A stretch of DNA of 64,000 nucleotides from Gulosibacter chungangensis (GTDB taxonomy: Bacteria; Actinomycetota; Actinomycetes; Actinomycetales; Microbacteriaceae), in assembly GCF_008831155.1 (NCBI RefSeq), contig NZ_WBKB01000003.1:1-64000 (forward strand). Direction: 5' to 3'. This document shows positions 48,564 to 57,796 of the stretch, piece after piece. Under the pieces are notes generated by a model. The model was not told the origin of the DNA. It worked only from the letters and a program-made list of their open reading frames with translations, and made no database searches. A program made the translations under genes and the position numbers. Within the stretch, counting starts at the first letter, position 1; every line of letters starts with the position of its first letter.

Positions 48564-50444
48564 ATGGCGTCGACGTCCTATCCAACTGTTCGGCTGACCG
48601 TCAGCCAAGCAATTATTAAGTTCCTGCAGGCGCAGTACGTTGAACGCGATGGCGAAACCCAGCGCTTCTTCGGCGGCGGCTTCGGCATCTTCGGTCACGG
48701 CAATGTCGGCGGACTCGGCCAGGCAATGCTCGAGTACGAGGAAGAATTCCCGTACTACCAGGGCCGTAACGAGCAGGGCATGGTGCACATCGGTATTGGC
48801 TACGCGAAGATGCGCAACCGTCTCGGCGCTCTCGCAGTGAGCACCTCGATTGGCCCGGGCGCCACCAACATGGTCACCGGCGCCGGTACCGCTTCGGTCA
48901 ACCACCTGCCGGTGCTGCTGTTCCCGTCTGATGTTTTCGCGAACCGTGCAACCGGCGCGGTGCTGCAGCAGCAGGAAATGCCCTATGCGATGGATGTCAC
49001 CGCGAACGACGCTTTCCGTGCCGTGTCGCGCTACTTCGACCGCATCTGGCGTCCTGAGCAGCTTGCTCCGGCGCTGCTCGAAGCGATGCGTGTGCTCACG
49101 AGCCCGGCAGACACCGGCGCAGTCACGATCGCCCTGCCGCAGGATGTTCAGGCCGAGGCCTATGACTTCCCGGCTGACCTCTTCCGTGACCGCGTTTGGC
49201 ACGTTCCGCGTAACCGCGCCGACCGTGCGGCAATCAAGCGTGCGGCCGACGTGATTCGTTCGGCTAAGCGTGCGGTGATCATCGCCGGTGGTGGCGTGAT
49301 TTACTCCGAAGCTACCGAGCAGCTGGTTCGTTTTGTGGAATCGACCGGTATCGGTGTGGGTGTGACCCAGGCTGGTAAGGCATCCTTCCCGCACGAGCAC
49401 GAACTCGCCCTGGGCGCCCTCGGCTCGAGCGGTTCGAAGTACGCGAACGGCGCGGCCGAAGAAGCTGACGTGGTGATCGGTATCGGTACCCGCTACACCG
49501 ACTTCACCACCGCATCCAACACGCTGTTCCAGAACCCGAACGTGAAGTTTGTGAACATCAACGTTGCCGAGATTGACGCCTACAAGGAGTCGGCAACCGC
49601 GCTGATCGGTGACGCGCAGGTGACGATTGAGGAACTCCTCGAAGAACTCGGCGACTGGTCGATCGAGTCGGCTGCGCGTGAGCGCGCGGCAGAGCTTGCT
49701 TCGGGCTGGCGCGGGGAGATCGACCGCATCATTGAGCTCGACGGTTCGCCGACGCTCTCGCAGGCGCAGATGATGGGCATCCTGAACAGTGCTGCGGGTG
49801 AGCGCGACGTGGTCGTGAACGCGGCCGGTTCGATGCCGGGTGACCTGCACCGACTGTGGCGTCCGGGCAGCACCAAGGGCTACGACATTGAGTACGGCAA
49901 CTCGTGCATGGGCTACGAGATCCCAGGTGCGATCGGTAACGCCATGGCTGACCGTTCGCGCCACGTCTTCGGTCTGATCGGTGACGGTACCTTCCTGATG
50001 CTCTCGAGCGAGATTCTCACCGCGGTGCAGGAACAGCTCAAGATGACCATCGTGGTCGTGAACAACTACGGTTACGGTTCGATCGGTGCGCTTTCGGAGA
50101 CTGTTGGTTCGCAGGCATTCGGAACTCGCTTCAACGAGCGTGGCGAGAGTGGTGTGACGCACGACGGTGCCCGCCTCGAGGTGGACTTCGCGCAGAACGC
50201 AGAAAGCTACGGCGCCAAGGTGTGGAAGGCCGATACCGCTGACACCTTCGCTGCAGCACTGGAAGAAGCCAAGGCTTATGACGGCGTGAGCGTCGTCTAC
50301 GTCGAGGTGGATGCACAGGCTCGCTTCGGTGGCTCGGGCGCCTGGTGGGAGGTTGCGGTTCCTGAAGTGACCGAACTCGAATCGGGTATCGAGGCTCGCA
50401 AGGTCTACGACGAGTACAAGAAGAAGCAGCGTCTGTACCTGTAA
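48564..50444 (+). CDS. iolD: 3D-(3,5/4)-trihydroxycyclohexane-1,2-dione hydrolase
   Basis: A 626-residue ThDP enzyme. RLTVSQAIIKFLQAQYVERD, FFGGGFGIFGHGNVGGLGQA, EFPYYQGRNEQGMVHIGIGY, LVSTSIGPGATNM-like segment (AVSTSIGPGATNM), PLLFPSDVFANR-like (PVLLFPSDVFANR), and the C-terminal ThDP motif GLIGDGTFLMLSSEIL with VVVNNYGYGSIGAL are full length for IolD. It opens the ring of the inositol-derived dione. ATG at 48564 with GAAAGG upstream; the frame is open further upstream, overlapping iolB. Followed by a terminator. Confidence 0.95.
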   Translation: MASTSYPTVRLTVSQAIIKFLQAQYVERDGETQRFFGGGFGIFGHGNVGGLGQAMLEYEEEFPYYQGRNEQGMVHIGIGYAKMRNRLGALAVSTSIGPGATNMVTGAGTASVNHLPVLLFPSDVFANRATGAVLQQQEMPYAMDVTANDAFRAVSRYFDRIWRPEQLAPALLEAMRVLTSPADTGAVTIALPQDVQAEAYDFPADLFRDRVWHVPRNRADRAAIKRAADVIRSAKRAVIIAGGGVIYSEATEQLVRFVESTGIGVGVTQAGKASFPHEHELALGALGSSGSKYANGAAEEADVVIGIGTRYTDFTTASNTLFQNPNVKFVNINVAEIDAYKESATALIGDAQVTIEELLEELGDWSIESAARERAAELASGWRGEIDRIIELDGSPTLSQAQMMGILNSAAGERDVVVNAAGSMPGDLHRLWRPGSTKGYDIEYGNSCMGYEIPGAIGNAMADRSRHVFGLIGDGTFLMLSSEILTAVQEQLKMTIVVVNNYGYGSIGALSETVGSQAFGTRFNERGESGVTHDGARLEVDFAQNAESYGAKVWKADTADTFAAALEEAKAYDGVSVVYVEVDAQARFGGSGAWWEVAVPEVTELESGIEARKVYDEYKKKQRLYL

Positions 50445-50474
50445 TGCTGTAGCTACACCAGGGAATTAATCCAA

Positions 50475-50508
50475 AAATCGGGGGCCGGAGCGATCTGGCC
50501 TCCGATTT
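50475..50508 (+). terminator. Terminator after iolD
   Basis: A 12-bp stem (AAATCGGGGGCC pairing with GGCCTCCGATTT, one G-T wobble) with a 10-nt loop. Confidence 0.7.
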
Positions 50509-50590
50509 CGTTTCCGGTACCTCCGGAATCGTTTTGGGCAGTGCATTCTGGGATGCTTGGGGGATAGCTGTTGTTCGGAAGAAGGTTGGA

Positions 50591-51172
50591 ATGGTGCAAA
50601 GGACCGTCGATCATGATCAGCGTCGTGCCGAAATTGTGCGGACGACGTGGCGCATAATTGCGCGGCGGGGGATGGCGGGTGCGACTATGCGACAAATCGC
50701 GGCTGAAGCGGGGTTCGCTAACGGTGCGCTTAAGCCGTATTTCCCAACCAAGGCGGATCTGTTGATGGCTACGTATGAGCACGTCTTTGCGCGCACGAAT
50801 ACCCGGATCCGTGAGCTCACAGAGGATCTACACGGCCTGGATGCATTGTCGGCGGTGTGTATGGAAATCTTGCCGCTGGATTCGGTTCGTCTTGATGAGG
50901 GACGGGTAGTTATTGAGTTTTGGAGCGAGGCGACAAGCGATCCTGCTGCGCGGGAGATCTTGGTGCGTTCGGTAGGCGAGTGGAAGCAGCTGATGTTGTC
51001 TTGGTGTCAGGAAATTGACCCCGATCGGGAATGGAACTCGCGGGTGGATGCGCTGCTCACCTTCCTACAGGGGGCTCAGGTTGTGGGGGTGTTGGCTCCT
51101 GCCGTGAACGGGAGCTCGGAGAACCTCAAGGCGCAGCTTGAGGAACAGCTGGCGGCTCTCATTCGGGACTGA
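50591..51172 (+). CDS. TetR family regulator
   Basis: A 193-residue regulator. RAEIVRTTWRIIARRGMAGATMRQIAAEAGFANGALKPYFP, read in parts, is a complete TetR helix-turn-helix, then TKADLLMATYEHVFARTN and a helical C-terminal domain (SAVCMEILPLDS; VIEFWSEATSDP; LLTFLQGAQVVGVLAP). The sequence resembles BetI-like members. ATG 50591 with GAAGG upstream. No divergent target; downstream neighbours are convergent, so its target lies elsewhere. Confidence 0.88.
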   Translation: MVQRTVDHDQRRAEIVRTTWRIIARRGMAGATMRQIAAEAGFANGALKPYFPTKADLLMATYEHVFARTNTRIRELTEDLHGLDALSAVCMEILPLDSVRLDEGRVVIEFWSEATSDPAAREILVRSVGEWKQLMLSWCQEIDPDREWNSRVDALLTFLQGAQVVGVLAPAVNGSSENLKAQLEEQLAALIRD

Positions 51173-51185
51173 GGATTCTGACGGT

Positions 51186-51659
51186 CTAGGTGAGGGTGCT
51201 CCACTGTAGATCGCCGCGTTCGTTTTCTTCGACTTGCACCGCGATTGGATGCGGCAGTGCGAAGCGAAAGCCTCCGCTAGTGGCGAATGACATTGCTTCG
51301 TATTGATCTTCTGGCGGCAGTGCGAAGCTTGGCTGGGAACCGGCAACGAATGCTCCGGTTGGAAATACTTGCCGCTGAATCGACGCCGGAAGGCTCTCGA
51401 CTCCACCGACAAATGAAGCATGTTCGGTGTGGTCGGATCGACGGCGGATGATCACATCGGCGCTTTGCGGCAGGGCGGGATTGCCCGGGCGCGGACCTTG
51501 TTCGAATCGGATGATGGCGGCAATGATGTCGCCTTCCCAAACCTCGGTCACTGATGTGAGCTTTCGCTGCAGAGTTCGAAACGTTTTCGCGACCACGGCA
51601 AGCAGCACCGCTCCACTAAGTACGAGAAGGATCACCGCGTCACCCATAGGATTAGTCAA
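51186..51659 (-). CDS. Membrane-anchored hypothetical protein
   Basis: A 157-residue protein with one N-terminal membrane helix (AVILLVLSGAVLLAVVAKTF) and a soluble beta-rich part, including VIIRRRSDHTEHASFV and FRFALPHPIAVQVEENE. No family recognised. Convergent with the TetR gene, 13 nt apart. Confidence 0.5.
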   Translation of the reverse strand: MTNPMGDAVILLVLSGAVLLAVVAKTFRTLQRKLTSVTEVWEGDIIAAIIRFEQGPRPGNPALPQSADVIIRRRSDHTEHASFVGGVESLPASIQRQVFPTGAFVAGSQPSFALPPEDQYEAMSFATSGGFRFALPHPIAVQVEENERGDLQWSTLT

Positions 51660-51727
51660 CCATCAACACTCGTAATCGACGAACCCCGATGCGAGATCTT
51701 CGATTTCACGAGTGGTGAGCGAGCCAG

Positions 51728-53230
51728 TCAAAACGGCGGCGGCGAGTCGTCCGCGGCAGACCCAGTCCCCGAATTTTCTTCGTCGGCTATTTGAGTTTGG
51801 CTCGTCGGCCGAAACTCTGGTCCTGCCGCAGTTGGCGCATGCGGCGGCGGTGGTGGTGGCGCGTATGACTTTGGTTCGCTGGTGACGACTTGGCCGAGGG
51901 GTGTGCGCCATTCGAGGACCCCGTTGCCGAGGTTGGTGACGGTCCAGGGCTTCTCGTGTTTCAGCACGTGATGGCTCTTACACAGCGACGCGAGATTCTC
52001 CAAGCTCGTGGCGCCACCTTCGCTTGCCGGGTGCGTGTGATCAATCTCACACCGCGCGGCAGGACGCATACACCCGGGAAGCCGACAGGTCACGTCGCGG
52101 ATTTGGATGAACCGGCGCTGTGCCGGTGTGGGCTGGTAGCGATCCACCGCAACGACATGCCCGGTCACGGGGTGATTAAACACGCGCTGCCATACCGGAG
52201 CGGTCGCGGTGAGCTGGCTTGCTTCGGTGAAGATCATTGGCTCCATCCCGTTCACGAGCGCCGGCGCGGTACCGTTTTCGCGACCCTCCACGAGGGCGAG
52301 CGCGGGAATGGTGATGTTCACCTGCGCGGTCACCCGCGACTCCCCCGGGGTAGCGCACAACAGCGTTTCGGCGAAGATATCGGCACGCAGCTGATCCATG
52401 GTGCGGGTATCGGTCGCGGCAGGATCCGCCTCGGCAGCGGAAGCGGCACCAGCACTGGCAGCAGCACCCGCAGTACCAGCGGCACTGCCGTTTGTGCGTG
52501 TCCCGAACGCGGACTGTTGGGCTTGCTGGTTGGTTTCGCGCAGGGCTTTGGCTTGCTTATCGAGGAGGTCTTTGATCGGCATCGCGAGCTCGATCGGTAG
52601 ATACCCGTGCAGTCTTGCCATCCCCCACTCGTCCAGGGTGATCGACACGTACCGTGCGGCGCGGGCTTGCTCACAGGTCTGCTCGAATGCATCGGCCGCA
52701 AGGGTAGCCACCAATCTGGCGGCCTCGGCCTTGGTCGCGCCCACGGTGTGGGCCTCGGCAAACTTCAAGAGTTGGCGACCGTACTCGGTGTACTGCTCTT
52801 CCCGCAGCAGGTGGGTTTTGCGGAGCATCGTGCGAGCGTGCTCAAGATCGATACGCCCGGCCTCGATCGAAGTCACCCAGTCGGGGAACTCGGTCACGAG
52901 TGTGTGGGCGTCGTAGCCACGATTCGTGAGCGCTTGGGGTGACTCGTTCGTTTTGATCGCGAAGTCGGTCAACAGCGAGCTGAAGTGCCAGGAGAACACT
53001 TTGGATTGCTCCCCGACCGCGTCGTTGAGATCCGCGAGGGTGCGGTCAACCGCGATCTCGTACACCGACGCGAGCAGACGCAGGATCCCGGCCTCGGCAG
53101 CACCCCGCGCAGCCCGTAAGGTGGTGAAGTCGTCAAGCTTCGCGCGAGCTTCGTCGGCGCGAATGTCATCCGCAGGAATGTGTCGGCCCGTGTTTGCACG
53201 CGGGACGTCGGTGTGCGTGTGTGTAGCCAT
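51728..53230 (-). CDS. DUF222/HNH endonuclease (13E12-type) protein
   Basis: A 500-residue protein. The N-terminal two thirds is DUF222 (LASVYEIAVDRTLADLNDAV; GRIDLEHARTMLRKTHLLRE; YLPIELAMPIKDLLDKQA), interrupted by an Ala/Gly/Thr-rich linker at about 245-285. The C-terminal HNH domain has RDVTCRLPGCMRPAARCEIDHTHPASEGGATSLENLASLCKSHH in parts, with the zinc-binding Cys pairs and catalytic His. Such proteins are abundant in Actinobacteria and may be mobile or defensive; activity unproven. ATG preceded by AGGAGG. Confidence 0.85.
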   Translation of the reverse strand: MATHTHTDVPRANTGRHIPADDIRADEARAKLDDFTTLRAARGAAEAGILRLLASVYEIAVDRTLADLNDAVGEQSKVFSWHFSSLLTDFAIKTNESPQALTNRGYDAHTLVTEFPDWVTSIEAGRIDLEHARTMLRKTHLLREEQYTEYGRQLLKFAEAHTVGATKAEAARLVATLAADAFEQTCEQARAARYVSITLDEWGMARLHGYLPIELAMPIKDLLDKQAKALRETNQQAQQSAFGTRTNGSAAGTAGAAASAGAASAAEADPAATDTRTMDQLRADIFAETLLCATPGESRVTAQVNITIPALALVEGRENGTAPALVNGMEPMIFTEASQLTATAPVWQRVFNHPVTGHVVAVDRYQPTPAQRRFIQIRDVTCRLPGCMRPAARCEIDHTHPASEGGATSLENLASLCKSHHVLKHEKPWTVTNLGNGVLEWRTPLGQVVTSEPKSYAPPPPPPHAPTAAGPEFRPTSQTQIADEENSGTGSAADDSPPPF

Positions 53231-53556
53231 GCGACCCGACCTCCTGCTAGTTCCCGTAAAGCTCCCTTGTTCGAATAGAGTATCGAACGTAGCTGGGAAA
53301 TTACATAGAGCAAAAGATCTAGTGAGCCTGGCTGGGGTGCCGCTCAGCAGCGCTCGTCTTGTAGACGGTGGCCCGTGGGCTGCGGATCATGGGCTCATGG
53401 ATTGTGGGTTGTCCCTGGGGCGCTGTCGACAATCACTCATCGACAGCACCCTCAGAGACAGCCCTCACCTCGATTGGTTAGTCGAAGTTCGTTCTACCCA
53501 CACCGTATTACTAGCCACCGACATCATCACTGGCCACCGACAAACTGACTCGCCTG
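53231..53556. other. Gap upstream of the HNH gene
   Basis: Holds an inverted repeat (53270-53287) near the HNH promoter. The rest shows no gene; the convergent amidohydrolase ends at 53557. Confidence 0.4.
53270..53287. promoter_or_regulatory. Inverted repeat TTCGA-n8-TCGAA upstream of the HNH gene
   Basis: TTCGAATAGAGTATCGAA, 5-bp perfect arms with an 8-nt spacer, about 40 bp upstream of the start. It resembles but does not match the LexA consensus (CGAACRNRYGTTCG). Confidence 0.35.
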
Positions 53557-55191
53557 CTAACTCTCTACGCCGGCGAGCCAGCGCGTCACAACTTGGGTGT
53601 TGTGCACATCCTCGATCGGAATCTCGAAAATATTGCGGTCGATAGCGATGAAGTCTGCAGACTTGCCGGGCTCGATCGTGCCGGTTTCTGAAGCGATACC
53701 GAGGGCCTTGGCCGACTCGCGGCTGAACGCAGCAAGCGCCTGGGGGAGCGTGATCGCCTGTGCCGCGTTGACGCTGCGGTCATCACCGTCTTCGACCGCG
53801 GCCTTGCGGGTCACCATGCCCTCGATGCCAAGCCATGGGTTCAGCACCGGCAAGCCGACCGGCCAGTCTGAGCCGCCCGCAATAACCGCGCCCGTGGCAA
53901 GGAGATCCTTGAATGGCCAGATGTTTGCCATCGTCTCATCCGCGACGAACTCGCCGACCCCGTCGGTGAGGGGGCTCGGGAACCACATAAAGGGGCATGC
54001 ATCCGCGGCCACATTCAATGCCGCAAACCGACCGAGGTCTTCCGGTGAGATGAAGGACATGTGGGCAATCTGCATAGCCGGTCCGCCGTTGGCGTCCCGC
54101 CGAACGATTTCGGCAGCGTCGAGTGCCTGGCGGACCGAAGCATCCCCTGTTGCATGCAACTTGGCACCGAGGCCGAGTTCCGCGCAGCGACGCAGGGCCG
54201 CGACCAATTCATCGAGGGTCCAATAGAGTTCGCCGCGGAAGTTCGGGTCGTGGTTGCCGTGCACGCACTTATAGGGCTGCAGGAGCGCGGTGGTGAGGGT
54301 GGTCGGCACACCGTCAAGCACGAACTTCGCGAAACGGGGCTTCACGTGTGTGCTGTCGAACTTCATACCCTCAGCGAAGAGTTCTTCGCCGGTCGCTCCC
54401 GCCTCGAGGAAGGGCCGAATGGGCATCGAGGTGATCACGCGCATCCGCAAATCGCCCGAATCTTCCAGCGCTTTTAGCCCCTCGTAGTGGGGGAGCATGG
54501 TCGCCGCATCCTGCACACTCGTGATGCCGAGCGAACCGAGTCGATCGAGCGCGGTTTGGAGCGCCTGGCGCTGCCTACCCTGCGGGTCACGGTGTGATGC
54601 CGCCGCCGCACCTTCGGCCACTGAGCCAGCCAGCTCCCAGAGCGCGCCGGTGAGACGACCCTGCTCGTCGCGAACGAACGTACCACCCGCGGGATCGGCG
54701 GTGTCAGCACCGACACCCATGGCCGAAAGTGCCGCGGAGTTGACCTGCCGGTTGTGCATCGTGTCGTCGCGCAAGAGCACGGGGTGGCCGGCGGACGCTT
54801 CGTCGAGCTTCGCGAGAAATTCGACGTTATTGAGTGATGGCAGGGTGCCGGAGCCGATGATGCCGCCGATGACCCATTCGCCGGGCTCGAGACGTTTTGT
54901 CCAGTCAGCAACCTTGGCGATAATCGTGTCCGCGTCATCGTTTGGATCCAGCGGTAGTTCAAATGCGAGTTGCGTACCCCCGAGGTTGAGGTGCAGGTGA
55001 CCATCAATGAGCCCAGGCAGCACGATGCCCTCCTTGATTTCGATCACTTCTTGGTGCTCGCCGGCGGTCGCACTCACCTCCTCGAAGGTGCCGGTCGCGA
55101 GAATTTTGCCGTCTTCAACGGAAAATGCCTCGGCCCAAGCGTCGTCGGCGGCACCCGTCCAGATTCGGCCTCGGTAAATCGTGATCGACAT
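53557..55191 (-). CDS. YtcJ-like metal-dependent amidohydrolase
   Basis: A 544-residue protein of the amidohydrolase-3 family. GIVLPGLIDGHLHLNLGGTQ (HxH metal motif), LGSLGITSVQDAATMLPHY, AKLHATGDASVRQALDAAE (His in the barrel), MQIAHMSFISPEDLGRF and VIAGGSDWPVGLPVLNPWLG (Asp metal ligand), with the terminal SADFIAIDRNIFEIP. It hydrolyses an N-acyl or cyclic amide-type substrate. The MFS gene 84 nt upstream on the same strand is probably the matching importer. Confidence 0.88.
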   Translation of the reverse strand: MSITIYRGRIWTGAADDAWAEAFSVEDGKILATGTFEEVSATAGEHQEVIEIKEGIVLPGLIDGHLHLNLGGTQLAFELPLDPNDDADTIIAKVADWTKRLEPGEWVIGGIIGSGTLPSLNNVEFLAKLDEASAGHPVLLRDDTMHNRQVNSAALSAMGVGADTADPAGGTFVRDEQGRLTGALWELAGSVAEGAAAASHRDPQGRQRQALQTALDRLGSLGITSVQDAATMLPHYEGLKALEDSGDLRMRVITSMPIRPFLEAGATGEELFAEGMKFDSTHVKPRFAKFVLDGVPTTLTTALLQPYKCVHGNHDPNFRGELYWTLDELVAALRRCAELGLGAKLHATGDASVRQALDAAEIVRRDANGGPAMQIAHMSFISPEDLGRFAALNVAADACPFMWFPSPLTDGVGEFVADETMANIWPFKDLLATGAVIAGGSDWPVGLPVLNPWLGIEGMVTRKAAVEDGDDRSVNAAQAITLPQALAAFSRESAKALGIASETGTIEPGKSADFIAIDRNIFEIPIEDVHNTQVVTRWLAGVES

Positions 55192-55275
55192 TGATACTCC
55201 CTTGCTTCGGAAATGTGTGGTGGTTGAGAAGCACGTACTGCATCGCTGCTGACGGTACTGCGAGTCTCAAGGAAA

Positions 55276-56514
55276 CTAAGCGGATGCGTGGGCTACGGCT
55301 GGGTCGGATCCGGCGGCGGTGGGGTCAGGATCGGTAACGGCCGCCGTGGAGGGCTTTGCTGCTCGCGACATGACCACGGCGGAAGCGATCGCAGCAATAC
55401 CGAGCACGATGATTGCTGTTGTGAGCATCGTGCCAAAGCCACCGGTTGCCTCGATGATCTGTCCGGCGACAAATGGTCCGACAGCGAGACCGCCACCGAT
55501 CATGAGGTTCGTGGAGTTCATCACCTGGGTGCCGCCGACGCGGGAGACGGTCGAGAGCAGGAAGGGCAGCAGCCAGGACCAAGCCAGCTTGAAGATGAAC
55601 ACCGCAACCACGAACCGGATCAGTCCCGGTCCGCCAAAGAGGAGGAGCATCGCGACACCCATGAGGACATAGCCACCCATGATGAAGAGGTTAGCGCGTG
55701 GGGATTCACCGACGATGGTCGCGATCAGCGCGATAATGGCACCGGCGGCAGTTGCGACACCCAGCATGGTGGCAGCGACGCCAATTTCAGTACCGCCGGC
55801 GGCACCAATTTCCACCATGAACGTCCAGGCACCGCCGAGCGCGAAGTAGAAGCCGAATACGGCCAGCAGCGCGGCAACCAGAGCAACGATATCTGTGCGG
55901 CGCGAAGTAACACTGTTCGCAGTGGTCGATGCTTCCGCCGGTGCCTTTTTGAGTTCGTAGCCCTTGAGGCAGAAAGTCGCGGGCAGGCACAACGCTGCCA
56001 GTACCGCCAAGGTGAGGTATACGGCGGCGACACTGCGACCGGCGAAGAGCACGGGGAAGAGCAACAGAATGGCTGCGCCCATGCCGAGCTGTGCGAAGAG
56101 GAATACACCGTACGAGCGGGAGGGGTTTGTTGTCTTCGCAGTGATCGACAGGATGATTACCGTGATCGATCCCGCAGCCAGGGCGGTGATGGCACGGAGT
56201 CCAAGCAGCGTTTCAAAATTTGGTGCGAGCGCTGAGAGGACATTGCCGACGATAACCACCGCGATGCACCCGACCGAAACCCAACGGATGTTCGTTCGGC
56301 GCAGCCATAGATAGGCCGGAATGGTCGCGAGACTGAAACACCCGAGTTCCACAGATGCGATGAGCCCCACACTGCCAGCACTGAGGTTGTAGTCCGCAGC
56401 GAGCATCGTGGCAATCACCGGCGCAACGAGGAGTACAGAGTAGAGGACGGCGGAAAAGGCGCCGATAAAAATATTCGCCTTTGCCGAGGCGGATATGGAT
56501 AGCGTTTCAGGCAC
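55276..56514 (-). CDS. MFS transporter adjoining the amidohydrolase
   Basis: A 412-residue transporter with 12 helices. VLYSVLLVAPVIATMLAADY, SVGLIASVELGCFSLATIPA, LRAITALAAGSITVIILSIT and GGAWTFMVEIGAAGG are typical MFS helices; a proline/alanine-rich tail ends the protein. Same strand as the amidohydrolase, so they are likely co-transcribed and the carrier takes up its substrate. A 9-bp inverted repeat (56651-56696) lies in its upstream region. Confidence 0.82.
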   Translation of the reverse strand: MPETLSISASAKANIFIGAFSAVLYSVLLVAPVIATMLAADYNLSAGSVGLIASVELGCFSLATIPAYLWLRRTNIRWVSVGCIAVVIVGNVLSALAPNFETLLGLRAITALAAGSITVIILSITAKTTNPSRSYGVFLFAQLGMGAAILLLFPVLFAGRSVAAVYLTLAVLAALCLPATFCLKGYELKKAPAEASTTANSVTSRRTDIVALVAALLAVFGFYFALGGAWTFMVEIGAAGGTEIGVAATMLGVATAAGAIIALIATIVGESPRANLFIMGGYVLMGVAMLLLFGGPGLIRFVVAVFIFKLAWSWLLPFLLSTVSRVGGTQVMNSTNLMIGGGLAVGPFVAGQIIEATGGFGTMLTTAIIVLGIAAIASAVVMSRAAKPSTAAVTDPDPTAAGSDPAVAHASA

Positions 56515-56963
56515 GGCTTGAACTCCTTCGTTGTCATTGCCGGATGCGCCTTCCCAAGCGACTCAGTGCGGTCTCAGTCATTGAGAGTGGTCAGCTGATC
56601 GCGCAGGGTTGTCATTGCGAAGGCGCGTCGCCCGATTTCAAGGCCGATCGTCGATTGGTTTTATTGCCGGGGCACAAAAAGCGTCACACCAATCGAGTCG
56701 GCTAACAATCAAATTTGGTGCGAATCGCTACTTGGTGCGCTTCGTGGCAATGCAAGTGCGCCCACCGTCAAATCAACTCCAATAAAAATAATCGCAGATA
56801 AACAAGTATTTTCTCCATGTGTAGAGATGCCTCGGGGTGGTTTTTGATCTCGGTTCGGGATGACAGCGCATACTGGTGGGCACCGGCCACGGCTGCATCA
56901 AACGAGAGTGCATGGGCCACGACTGAATAACCACCGGACTCGTCTCGCAGGAAAGGCTGACTC
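56515..56963. other. Divergent intergenic region, amidohydrolase operon and deacetylase
   Basis: No gene seen. Contains the inverted repeat at 56651-56696 and, at its right end, AGGAAAGG before the deacetylase ATG. Confidence 0.5.
56651..56696. promoter_or_regulatory. 9-bp inverted repeat, candidate operator
   Basis: TCGATTGGT (56651-56659) and its exact complement ACCAATCGA (56688-56696) are separated by 28 bp, about 140-180 bp upstream of the MFS/amidohydrolase operon. Two half-sites of a regulator, or a hairpin. Confidence 0.4.
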
Positions 56964-57737
56964 ATGAATCTGAAACGTCTCGACCCCAGTGGCTGGCAGC
57001 GCGTGCTTGTCGTCGTCGCGCACCCTGACGACGCTGAATACGGGCTCTCTTCGGCGGTGAACTCATGGACGCAACGCGGCATTGAAGTGTCGTATCTCCT
57101 TCTCACCAGTGGCGAGGCCGGGATGAAGCGGTCACCGGAAGAGGTCGGTCCGCTCCGTGCGCAGGAACAGCGAAACGCCTGCCGAACGGTTGGGGTAAGT
57201 GATCTGACAATCCTTGACCACCCCGATGGCAACCTTGTTTATGGGCTCGACCTTCGTCGCGATATTGCCCGGAAGGTCAGGGAATTTCGGCCGGATGTCG
57301 TGATCGGTGGAAACTATGAGGTCGAGGCCGGTTGGGGCCTCGACCAGGCCGACCATCGTGCGGCCGGGCTCGCCACACTCGACGGCGCAAGGGACGCGGG
57401 GAATCGCTGGATCTATCGTGATCAGATCGAGCAAGACGGCTTGGAGCCCTGGTCGGTGAGCCTGCTGCTTGTCTCGCATCCGAGCGAACCCACGCACTTT
57501 GCTGAAGTGGCTGAGGCAGATGAAGCTGCGGCAGTCGCATCCCTCGAGTGCCACCGCGAGTATCTTGCCGACCTGCCTTGGCATCCGGCGCCGGAGGAAT
57601 TTATTCCGCCGATGCTGCACGGGATGGGGGAGCGCGCTGGCGTGGGCCGGGCGATGCTGTTTCGGGCTTATGACCTCGCGGGCGTGTTGTCGGATGAGCC
57701 AGCAGAGGAGGATGCAGAGGAAGAGGCAGCGGAATAA
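56964..57737 (+). CDS. PIG-L family LmbE-like deacetylase
   Basis: A 257-residue enzyme. VLVVVAHPDDAEYGLSSAVN has the AHPDD zinc motif, YLLLTSGEAGMKRSPEEVGP with RAQEQRNACRTVGVSDL follows, and GLDQADHRAAGLATLDGARD supplies the second zinc His. FRPDVVIGGNYEVE is the usual intervening strand. Family members deacetylate GlcNAc-inositol (MshB) or cleave mycothiol conjugates (Mca); this one is closer to the general LmbE group. ATG preceded by AGGAAAGG. Confidence 0.85.
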   Translation: MNLKRLDPSGWQRVLVVVAHPDDAEYGLSSAVNSWTQRGIEVSYLLLTSGEAGMKRSPEEVGPLRAQEQRNACRTVGVSDLTILDHPDGNLVYGLDLRRDIARKVREFRPDVVIGGNYEVEAGWGLDQADHRAAGLATLDGARDAGNRWIYRDQIEQDGLEPWSVSLLLVSHPSEPTHFAEVAEADEAAAVASLECHREYLADLPWHPAPEEFIPPMLHGMGERAGVGRAMLFRAYDLAGVLSDEPAEEDAEEEAAE

Positions 57738-57796
57738 ACCGGACGGCGCGGGGTTGGGTTACCGTGAAGGCACGCTGAAGAAAGGCCCGAATTCTC

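Noticed and set aside
48456-50162. A 568-codon open frame antisense to iolD
   Set aside because: The plus strand encodes a complete, highly conserved IolD; the antisense frame is a by-product of GC-rich codon use.
53270-53287. LexA/SOS box at the HNH gene
   Set aside because: The arms are TTCGA/TCGAA with an 8-nt spacer and do not match CGAACRNRYGTTCG. Recorded only as an inverted repeat.
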